From GCA-2732805 sp964516605 (lineage in GTDB: Bacteria; Pseudomonadota; Gammaproteobacteria; Coxiellales; Coxiellaceae), in the NCBI GenBank assembly GCA_964516605.1, contig CAZFAA010000093.1, positions 1 to 6,063 of the forward strand: 6,063 nt of DNA, written 5' to 3'. Made by a program: the position numbers and the translations under genes. Shown piece by piece: positions 1-6,063 of this stretch (its first letter is position 1; each line of letters starts with the position of its first letter). The notes beneath the pieces were generated by a model that saw nothing but the letters and a program-made list of their open reading frames with translations, was not told the DNA's origin and searched no databases.

Positions 1-601
1 CCATCAATAAAACAACCAGAGCATTATGCCGGCGCAAATATTTCGAGCGCAATACCATCGGCAATGGTTGCAATTCAAATTCAGGCGCTGCCACTAAGCG
101 ATCAAAAGTAGGCTCTTTTAAATGGTAAAATTGCCCAAGGTTTTTTTTAGGAAATTGAAATGTGGCATTACCAAACGTATCCGTATCCCGCAGAGGCACA
201 TCACCAAACGTATAAATGTCATAGCGTTGTGTATCCGCAAAAATAGGCAATAGTTCTGCGTAAATTTGACTGGATACCAAGCGCGCATCCAAATATACGG
301 CTGCATCACGAATCACCACCAGAAGGCACTGCGCACTGTCTGCAATGGCTTCACAAAAAATTAAATTTTGCGGCCGCCCAAAATAATCCCACACCAATTC
401 ACCCAACAAACAACCGCGCTCTTGACTCACCGCCACATCCAATTCATGCTTGGAATGACGCATAATATTTAAGTACAACCCATGCTGACTTGAGAGCAAT
501 TGAATTTCTTGCATTAACAAGCGCTTACTCGTGCGCGCAATCCGTTCACGGTATACTTGTGCAATAAATTTTATGCCGTCCTTGCGCGTGATAACCATCA
601 T
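1..601 (-). CDS. PilO-like (BfpC-like) type IVb pilus inner-membrane assembly protein, C-terminus cut by window edge
   Basis: The frame reads MMVITRKDGIKF from position 601 and stays open for 200 codons to the left edge, so the gene is partial. The first 190 or so residues look soluble, with alternating strands and helices. A hydrophobic stretch starts near residue 191 (HNALVVLLM), right after basic residues (LRSKYLRRH), and looks like the start of a membrane segment. A cytoplasmic N-terminal domain of about 190 residues followed by one transmembrane helix is the known plan of R64 PilO and BfpC, which bridge the cytoplasmic ATPase/platform side and the periplasm. The position directly after a PilN secretin also matches the R64 pilN-pilO order. 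The start overlaps the secretin stop (TAATG). A second in-frame ATG follows at 598. The assignment rests on gene order and architecture more than on a diagnostic motif; being coding is near certain. Confidence 0.6.
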   Translation of the reverse strand, partial: MMVITRKDGIKFIAQVYRERIARTSKRLLMQEIQLLSSQHGLYLNIMRHSKHELDVAVSQERGCLLGELVWDYFGRPQNLIFCEAIADSAQCLLVVIRDAAVYLDARLVSSQIYAELLPIFADTQRYDIYTFGDVPLRDTDTFGNATFQFPKKNLGQFYHLKEPTFDRLVAAPEFELQPLPMVLRSKYLRRHNALVVLLM

Positions 602-2142
602 TACCCTGTGCTCTTTAAGATAGTCGGGGTAATCAATATCAGTGTTTCCACATTTTTGCTTTGTGACCCCTGCGCACCCAGTGCGGATAAGCCAAACATT
701 TTGGTGTTGGCTGTTTGATCACGCAATTGTTTGTAACCGGCAATAATTAACGTTGAGCCTGAACGCACGACACTGCGTTGATTAAACTCTTTCGCAGCAA
801 TCGTTGGTACCATAATGGCGCTAAACTGACTGTTGGCTTTAACGCTATCACTCTTTTCCAAATTAGTCGGCTCATTACTTACTTTTTGCAGTGACAGTAA
901 ATTGGCAATGCGGCTACTAATTTGCATGTACACATCTTCACTTTGAATTTTCGGCAACAAGTACAAGGTAAATCCATCGGTAATCGTACCCGGTGTAATC
1001 GTCGTCGTTTGATACTGCTCAAACTGCGAGCTGGTTATACTCTTAATGTAGCCGGTATCTTCGGTAATGCGAATCGAAGCAATTTGATTATTCATGGTCA
1101 CCACTTGTGGCTTCGTCACTACCCGTACGCGCCCTTCTTGCGATAATGCTGTGAGTAGCACATGACTGTTATCGCTACCACTTTTACCGATCTGAAATCC
1201 GGTTAACCCCGTATTACCTTGCTGGCTTACCAAATTCGTTGCAACCAAATTCGTTGCTGAACTTAAGTCTCCCGTTAACGCAACCTGAGTCTTGACTATT
1301 TTTTGAATGACATTCCAATCAATACCAAAGTTATAGTCTTTATTCAGCTCGACCTCGATAATCTGCACACGAATACCAACTTCTTGCGATAACGATTGAT
1401 TCAGCTGCGTAATGTAATTGGCCATCACACTGACATTACTCGGGTGATCACGTACGGTCACACTACTGGTCGATTCAGACACACTCACAAAGCCATCTTT
1501 GGATTTTAAATTATTTAATGTGCTCGACAAATCATTCCACACCGATAAACGCCCTGACAAATTACTGTATTGCGCATCATTTAAATGATTGGTCTGATCG
1601 TCTTCACTGGCCGTACCCGGAGTCAAATTTTGCTGTGACTGCCCAACCATATAGTTGGATGATCCTGGCATAAACGAAATATTAAATGTCTTGGTCATAA
1701 ACAACGACCAGGCCACATTAGTATTGCCAATAGTATAGTTATATCCAGTGGTGGCCGCTAAGTTCTGCAACGCACCAGCAACATTACCTGAGTAATCGAT
1801 ACTCACCAATGTCTGTGGTGATACGGTATTATCAAAACTGCTGGTAATACCCGTGCCCTCGAGAATGCGGTTCATTAAAATGCCAAGTGGCATATTTTTA
1901 GCTTGCAATGTCAGAGTCTTGCGCATCCACGCAGGTTGCTGCTTCAAAGGATAGGGAGTCGTACTGACATAATACCCTTTATGCACAACCACAGCAGGCG
2001 GTGTCGTGTCATAGCGTGTGACAACTTGCTTCACGTCACGCTGCGTCGCGGACACATTCGCATTGGACGTCACATACGGCGTATGGGAACAGGCTGTTAA
2101 TAAGCAGGTCATCACAGCAATAAAAGAATATCTTAACATCAT
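601..2142 (-). CDS. pilN: PilN-family type IVb pilus outer-membrane secretin lipoprotein
   Basis: This 513-residue protein is the outer-membrane channel through which a type IVb pilus is extruded. It begins with a lipoprotein signal peptide ending in the lipobox LTAC, so Cys18 should be lipidated. Residues about 75-160 (from TLTLQAKNMPLGILMNRIL) resemble the periplasmic N0/STN-like domain of secretins. A Ser/Asn/Gln-rich stretch follows at about 165-215. The secretin core runs from about 255: VGIRVQIIEVELNKDYNFGI, then GRVRVVTKPQVVTMNNQIA at 337-355, then VVRSGSTLIIAGY at 458-470, closing with ETLILITPTIL at 499-509, the usual secretin C-terminal strand pattern. Its length is close to that of R64 PilN. 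The ATG at 2142 overlaps the upstream stop as ATGA; a second ATG follows immediately in frame. Residues 296-305 carry a perfect ATNLV duplication. Family assignment is strong; the exact pilus subtype is inferred from neighbours. Confidence 0.93.
   Translation of the reverse strand: MMLRYSFIAVMTCLLTACSHTPYVTSNANVSATQRDVKQVVTRYDTTPPAVVVHKGYYVSTTPYPLKQQPAWMRKTLTLQAKNMPLGILMNRILEGTGITSSFDNTVSPQTLVSIDYSGNVAGALQNLAATTGYNYTIGNTNVAWSLFMTKTFNISFMPGSSNYMVGQSQQNLTPGTASEDDQTNHLNDAQYSNLSGRLSVWNDLSSTLNNLKSKDGFVSVSESTSSVTVRDHPSNVSVMANYITQLNQSLSQEVGIRVQIIEVELNKDYNFGIDWNVIQKIVKTQVALTGDLSSATNLVATNLVSQQGNTGLTGFQIGKSGSDNSHVLLTALSQEGRVRVVTKPQVVTMNNQIASIRITEDTGYIKSITSSQFEQYQTTTITPGTITDGFTLYLLPKIQSEDVYMQISSRIANLLSLQKVSNEPTNLEKSDSVKANSQFSAIMVPTIAAKEFNQRSVVRSGSTLIIAGYKQLRDQTANTKMFGLSALGAQGSQSKNVETLILITPTILKSTG
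604..616 (-). promoter_or_regulatory. Probable ribosome binding region of the PilO-like gene
   Basis: Within the last codons of the secretin gene the minus strand reads AAAGAGCACAGGG. AAAGAG is nine bases from the ATG at 601, and AGGG is five bases from the ATG at 598. Either ATG could be used; both give the same protein apart from one Met. The start overlaps or abuts the secretin stop codon. Confidence 0.5.
1229..1258 (-). repeat. 15-base tandem duplication inside the secretin gene
   Basis: Two adjacent copies of a 15-base unit (plus strand accaaattcgttgca, then accaaattcgttgct) match at 14 of 15 positions. They encode a perfect duplication of ATNLV at secretin residues 296-305. The near identity at DNA level suggests recent replication slippage that kept the frame. 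Confidence 0.85.
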
Positions 2143-2567
2143 GTTTGTATGGTCCTTGGCTGAATAACCAACACGTGATTACCAGCATAAAAATTAGCTT
2201 GTAGTGGGTAGTCTTTTAATATTTGCCCTAGTATATCCGGTAAATTATTTGCCGCAACCCGTATCTGTCCAATCCAACGGTAATCATCTTGTGAACTCCA
2301 AATAACCTGCTTCCAACCGTACGCTTGTGAAATGCGCACAATATTATTTTTAAGCGAGCCTGGATACAACGTCACAAAATGAGCTGAATCATAGGTTACT
2401 GGCAACACCGCTGTGTGTACGCCCTGCTTGTGCAACACCGAAGGCCTCGGAGCAAAAAAATTAAAAGCCGGCATCGGCACATTTGGCATGTGTGGCGGCA
2501 CATCTGGCATGCCCGCGATAGCGGTGGTCGACACCAGTGCTAAACAAACAAGTATTTTTTTTCCCAT
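2139..2567 (-). CDS. Periplasmic TcpQ/PilL C-terminal-domain protein of the type IVb pilus
   Basis: This 142-residue secreted protein has a signal peptide, MGKKILVCLALVSTTAIA, with probable signal peptidase I cleavage after Ala18. A Pro/Met-rich linker follows at about 20-45, with the repeated motif MPDVP/MPNVP. The C-terminal domain at about 65-138 shows the TcpQ/PilL pattern: LYPGSLKNNIVRIS, then YGWKQVIW, DYRWIGQI, a helix (NLPDILGQILKDY) and the closing strands ANFYAGNHVLVIQP. In TCP pili TcpQ is needed for secretin stability and outer-membrane localisation, and R64 PilL ends in the same domain. The gene immediately precedes and overlaps the secretin gene (ATGA), which supports a secretin-partner role. 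It is shorter than R64 PilL and I see no usable lipobox (Cys8 is too close to the start), so it is probably soluble periplasmic. The start is supported by GAGGA six bases upstream. A pilM-like reading was considered, but the Trp-rich TcpQ pattern fits better. Confidence 0.85.
   Translation of the reverse strand: MGKKILVCLALVSTTAIAGMPDVPPHMPNVPMPAFNFFAPRPSVLHKQGVHTAVLPVTYDSAHFVTLYPGSLKNNIVRISQAYGWKQVIWSSQDDYRWIGQIRVAANNLPDILGQILKDYPLQANFYAGNHVLVIQPRTIQT
2153..2157 (-). promoter_or_regulatory. Ribosome binding site of the secretin gene
   Basis: AAGGA on the minus strand lies ten bases before the ATG at 2142, inside the end of the TcpQ-domain gene. The spacing favours this ATG over the next one at 2139. 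Together with the ATGA stop/start overlap it points to translational coupling. Confidence 0.6.
2476..2517 (-). repeat. Imperfect 21-base tandem repeat in the linker of the TcpQ-domain gene
   Basis: Two 21-base units (starting at 2476 and 2497) match at 14 of their first 15 bases and diverge in the last six. They encode MPDVPPH followed by MPNVPMP, a seven-residue Pro/Met-rich repeat between the signal peptide and the folded domain. Confidence 0.65.
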
Positions 2568-2573
2568 AACAGT

Positions 2574-2578
2574 TCCTC
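2574..2578 (-). promoter_or_regulatory. Ribosome binding site of the TcpQ-domain gene
   Basis: GAGGA read on the minus strand lies six bases before the ATG at 2567. It fixes the start of the TcpQ-domain gene and falls in the only non-coding gap of the window (2568-2603). Confidence 0.8.
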
Positions 2579-2603
2579 ATGTTTCTTTCAATTTATATTG
2601 TGA

Positions 2604-5600
2604 CTAATTGGCTAAAAGCGGCTGTGCTTCCTCAACGATTTCTCGGTTCAAACAGGCTAAAAACCAAGTGTGAAATTGTCGGGAAATTCCAAGAGGCTCA
2701 AAAAAATCGTCACCAATATGCTGATCTTGTATAAAACCTTTTACACTCACTGTATTGGATTGCTCACGCCTGATTCGATCGGCTCGATTGTGACATCGCC
2801 AAAAATCCTTTGTAACAGATGTACACTGCCATAGGTTATAACACGCTGCAACACGCAACCGCTGCGCAATAAGCGCATTTTTTACCCTCACTAACTCAAC
2901 AAGTTGTCTGACTTGCATGACAGTTGTTTCCTGAACTCTGGTAGAAAAAAATAACAAAATTTTTGGTAATCCCCGTGCAAATCGTGCAAAAGTATCCGGC
3001 TCTAGCCTCTGTGGATGTAAGATTCGGCATACTACTTCAACACAGCAGTTCCTTAATGCTTCTAACAGATTATCTCGAAACTCACCGGATAGATTACCTA
3101 ATCGATCCCATAACTGAAGCCATGTTTTTGTGGATATACACTCAATTTTAGGATAACCGAGTGCATTTCCATGAGACTCAACAGGATGGTCAGCATAAAA
3201 AAAGCAATGGTTCAACATGTCTAAATGAGCCGCAAGCACATGTGATTTATCTCGCTCTGTTGCAGAGCTGGGATAGCCTAACATCAAACCACGTTCAGCC
3301 AAAACAATTAAATTCTCAAAAGCACGACGCTCCACTACACGACCAACATACAGTATTTGTGGATAATGCAACATAAGCAGTGAGGAGTGAAAGCACAACC
3401 ACAAGTTAAAGCGATTTTCCTCACTCAGGTTATACAATTGTAAATAAGTATCGTAAAATTTTTTTAACCAGTCATATTTAGGATTACCATCTATAACTTG
3501 ATTATAATCAATTGGAATTTCTCTCTGCATTTTAGCACGATAACTTAGAACTATTTGCACAACTGCTCGCGCTGCATAAGCAGACCGCTCTTCCTCTTGT
3601 GTGAGTGCTGCATCAATTAAGGCCGCTATAAAACAACTTAGATACGGATCTTGTAAATTGGCTGCACTCCTTTTATCGTCTAGGCCTGTATCAATCAACT
3701 TTATGGCGAGAGTCAGTAATGGAGGATTCATACCCTGATTGCGTTGTTCATCAGCTAATAACGTTACCAAATGCTGTGCGGCAGCAGCTAAACGTTTATG
3801 ATCCTCAACATTCATGAATTGCTGCTGCGTTGTTGACTCTAAAGCATGTTCTAAATAACCCGCCTCAATACACATCCTAACTTGCCTTAAGTGGTCATCT
3901 AATGCAGGTGACTGACCCACTTGTATCCCTTCTGCTGGTTCGAGCGCAACAGCGAGTTGATTCACTTCGCGCATATGCTCAAAACGTAATGCAGGATTAG
4001 TAATACGCGTATATAATGCTGTTATATGCTCCTTGGCTGCATAACGTGCCATTAACCAGCGACATGATATATAGGCATCACGTAATACAGCACCTGTAAC
4101 GATCTCTTTTTTTTGTTGTGCTGTTGCACCGCTTAAATCGCGTGGAGTTAAAGAAGGTAATCTCTGTAATTGTTCCTTCAGCTGAGCTTGCAAACGGATT
4201 AACACTTCTAAAGTAAACTCAAATTGTTGCTCTTGAGCTTGAAACATAATGAGTTTAAGTTGATGCCGTATTGCATCTTCATCGGTTAAAGTATGTGTTA
4301 ACGCATGCATAATGACTGTTGGTTTTTGTACATGCTGATTAAAAAAGTCATGTGTTAGCTGTAGCGATAAATCTGTCAACCAACACAATTGCTCGACAAA
4401 CAACATCTTGCGCATATCAGCGACAATCGGTGGTGTGTTATCTTGACTAATATAACGCTGCATAAACGTCACATAAGTACGCATGAACTCATTGTATTGC
4501 GCAAGCGTCAGAGATCGCATGAGGGATGCAGCAGTTAATTGTGCATACGGCGCACCAGAAAGTAATGTAAAAATAAGCCACACTTGATGCGTCACGGTAA
4601 GGCCTAAAAAAGCTTCTGTATTATGTTGATTTTGTGCAATCCAATGCTCGCAACGATCATAGTGTTTCGCTTCATGGAACAAGTGCGCTAACACATGCGC
4701 ACGTGCACGCAATTGTGCCTCAATATCCACGCAGCCTGGATCCAACTGCAGTGGATCACGATGGCCAATAAAACGTCGTAACCAGGTTGTAAACTCCGCT
4801 GCTAATTTACCTTGAAGTGCTTGGCGTGTTACTTGCGCGCACATCACAGAAACTAAACCGATCTGAAAATCCTGCAAATAATTCGGACACGGATACTCTT
4901 CACCTTCATGCGTTCTATGACCCCCAGCTGCATGCCACCCTGTAATGTCTTGTAGGGGATAGCTGACCTCGCCTTCGCCAGTGACCCTGGCAAGATAACC
5001 CCGATCACCGTGAAGCAAATTGATATGCAACGGATCGAGACTTTGTGGTGCAACACGATTCTCGGCCAACTGTGCTGCAGCAGTACCACGATCTCTCTGT
5101 CGAAAAATATCTAAAGATAACGGTGTAAACAATGCATCATTATGCCGTTCGTAACACGCTTCATTCAAAGCTGCCAACAACTTCGCATCGTCTGCTATTC
5201 TGCTTCTCTCATCTGTTAATAATTGCGCCTGGCGCATATCAATATGTTCACCCGCATGAGGGCGCCGACCCATGTGCGCCATACGGTGTCGTTGATAGGC
5301 GTTAGGCGCAGCCGCAACGTCTGCCGCCTGTTGCGCGAGCATAATCTCTTGGGCACGCTCCCAAATAGCATCAAGAGCACGATCTAAGTCATCCTCGATA
5401 GCGTCATCAGCACGCCCATCTGTTGCAATACCCAACCTATTGGCTACAACACGCCGCGCCAAATGCTGACGTCGTGCTGCATCGCCTTGATCAGCTGGTG
5501 GATCATCAGCTGCAGCAGCTTGTTGACTGCGCTGCTGTGATTCTGGCACATCACGTGGCTGATAATCATAAGGAAAATTTCGGTTAAAATCAGTTAGCAT

Positions 5601-6063
5601 GTACGCAGCGGCACGCGGGTCTTCATCTAATAAATATTCATATACCTGCATATGAAAACGTAAAAATTCTTGGCATTGCGCTTGGTTAGCGGGATCTGGA
5701 TTAATCCAAATTTTATAACACGAATGATTTTCACCGATTGCGCTTGCTAATTCGGCAAAATAATTTTTAAAGCGTTCCGGATCGCGGTATGGTTTGCTAC
5801 CAACATAATCATGCGTTACTTGACCTGCTAAAGACAGTGCAGCCGTCATAGCGGCTAAAACAACCATATTATAATATGCCTCATTTTCTGCAGCGTCGCC
5901 TGTTGAAGATGACTCAAAAAATGTTTTGAACCAAAAAAAAGGAATGTTCGCAGGTACTGCAATCAAAAGCGACAAACCTGCGTGACGTAGTTTCTCTGTG
6001 AAACGTAACAGATAGTCTAATTTAGACCCACCCAATTTATGCGCTCTATAATGCGCTTCGCTT
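2604..6063 (-). CDS. Very large membrane-anchored protein of unknown function, 5' end probably beyond the window
   Basis: I do not recognise a family. Counting from an in-frame TTG at 6035 gives 1143 residues ending in EEAQPLLAN at a TAG. Upstream of that TTG the frame stays open to the right edge (reading SEAHYRAHK), with no stop and no clear ribosome binding site, so the real start is probably outside. Two hydrophobic segments lie at about 19-40 (LSLLIAVPANIPFFWF) and 55-73 (MVVLAAMTAALSLAG), consistent with a helical hairpin in the inner membrane. Residues about 163-245 are rich in Gln, Ala, Asp and Arg and look like a flexible or helical linker. The remainder, to the C-terminus, is long, mostly helical and Leu/Ala/Gln-rich, with no nucleotide-binding or protease motif that I could spot; helical solenoid repeats are possible but unproven. 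The gene lies 36 bases before the pilus genes on the same strand, so it may be co-transcribed with them. It is not a standard R64 or TCP pilus component. Confidence 0.85.
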   Translation of the reverse strand, partial: SEAHYRAHKLGGSKLDYLLRFTEKLRHAGLSLLIAVPANIPFFWFKTFFESSSTGDAAENEAYYNMVVLAAMTAALSLAGQVTHDYVGSKPYRDPERFKNYFAELASAIGENHSCYKIWINPDPANQAQCQEFLRFHMQVYEYLLDEDPRAAAYMLTDFNRNFPYDYQPRDVPESQQRSQQAAAADDPPADQGDAARRQHLARRVVANRLGIATDGRADDAIEDDLDRALDAIWERAQEIMLAQQAADVAAAPNAYQRHRMAHMGRRPHAGEHIDMRQAQLLTDERSRIADDAKLLAALNEACYERHNDALFTPLSLDIFRQRDRGTAAAQLAENRVAPQSLDPLHINLLHGDRGYLARVTGEGEVSYPLQDITGWHAAGGHRTHEGEEYPCPNYLQDFQIGLVSVMCAQVTRQALQGKLAAEFTTWLRRFIGHRDPLQLDPGCVDIEAQLRARAHVLAHLFHEAKHYDRCEHWIAQNQHNTEAFLGLTVTHQVWLIFTLLSGAPYAQLTAASLMRSLTLAQYNEFMRTYVTFMQRYISQDNTPPIVADMRKMLFVEQLCWLTDLSLQLTHDFFNQHVQKPTVIMHALTHTLTDEDAIRHQLKLIMFQAQEQQFEFTLEVLIRLQAQLKEQLQRLPSLTPRDLSGATAQQKKEIVTGAVLRDAYISCRWLMARYAAKEHITALYTRITNPALRFEHMREVNQLAVALEPAEGIQVGQSPALDDHLRQVRMCIEAGYLEHALESTTQQQFMNVEDHKRLAAAAQHLVTLLADEQRNQGMNPPLLTLAIKLIDTGLDDKRSAANLQDPYLSCFIAALIDAALTQEEERSAYAARAVVQIVLSYRAKMQREIPIDYNQVIDGNPKYDWLKKFYDTYLQLYNLSEENRFNLWLCFHSSLLMLHYPQILYVGRVVERRAFENLIVLAERGLMLGYPSSATERDKSHVLAAHLDMLNHCFFYADHPVESHGNALGYPKIECISTKTWLQLWDRLGNLSGEFRDNLLEALRNCCVEVVCRILHPQRLEPDTFARFARGLPKILLFFSTRVQETTVMQVRQLVELVRVKNALIAQRLRVAACYNLWQCTSVTKDFWRCHNRADRIRREQSNTVSVKGFIQDQHIGDDFFEPLGISRQFHTWFLACLNREIVEEAQPLLAN

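Noticed and set aside
118..309. Minus-strand 63-residue reading frame starting MMQPYIW
   Set aside because: It lies wholly inside the longer PilO-like frame, which is open from 601 to the edge and follows the operon overlap; no ribosome binding site supports it.
370..377. GCGGCCGC eight-base palindrome
   Set aside because: It falls within codons of the PilO-like gene and is a chance restriction site with no sign of regulatory function.
922..1146. Plus-strand reading frames opposite the secretin, TcpQ-domain and large genes
   Set aside because: They are antisense to well-supported genes, have no domain-like sequence or good ribosome binding sites, and have the composition expected of shadow frames.
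2568..2603. Possible promoter (TATAAA-like -10) or terminator in the 36-base gap
   Set aside because: The AT-rich box has no convincing -35 partner at suitable spacing, and there is no stem followed by a T run. A weak internal promoter cannot be excluded but is not supported.
4890..5010. RING/U-box-like zinc or ubiquitin-ligase motif in the large protein (around LQDITGWHAAGG, residues 361-385)
   Set aside because: The Cys/His spacing and the conserved U-box core residues do not match; the likeness is superficial.
4853..5089. Minus-strand 78-residue frame inside the large gene
   Set aside because: It is out of frame within the 1143-codon gene and shows no independent start signal or recognisable domain.

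Overview
The window is almost entirely minus-strand coding sequence: four consecutive genes, read from the right edge to the left edge, with a longest intergenic gap of 36 bases. No RNA gene, CRISPR array, transposase, attachment site or convincing terminator was seen. The three downstream genes form part of a type IVb pilus (R64 thin pilus, TCP or BFP type) assembly operon. They are a small periplasmic protein with a TcpQ/PilL C-terminal domain, a lipoprotein secretin of the R64 PilN family, and the N-terminal half of a PilO-like (BfpC-like) inner-membrane assembly protein that runs off the left edge.

Layout, right to left. Positions 6063-2604 hold a very large protein of unknown function (at least 1152 codons visible) with two N-terminal membrane segments and a long, mostly helical, soluble remainder. 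Its frame is still open at the right edge, so its true start probably lies outside. After 36 bases comes the TcpQ-domain gene (2567-2139), whose stop overlaps the secretin start as ATGA. The secretin gene (2142-601) in turn overlaps the next gene as TAATG. These overlaps imply translational coupling and balanced production of an outer-membrane channel, its periplasmic partner and an inner-membrane connector.

Working model: the secretin forms the outer-membrane pore, the TcpQ-domain protein binds or stabilises it from the periplasm, and the PilO-like protein links to the inner-membrane platform. The remaining components (ATPase, PilR-like platform protein, pilin, prepilin peptidase) would be expected beyond the left edge. 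The large protein lies directly upstream in the same orientation. It could be a lineage-specific accessory of the pilus or an unrelated neighbour, and it is the least explained part of the window.

Organism: a Gram-negative bacterium is certain from the secretin and lipobox. A gammaproteobacterium, possibly a host-associated lineage such as the Legionellales, fits the moderate AT bias and the PilN-type genes, but this is inference and not demonstrated by the sequence.
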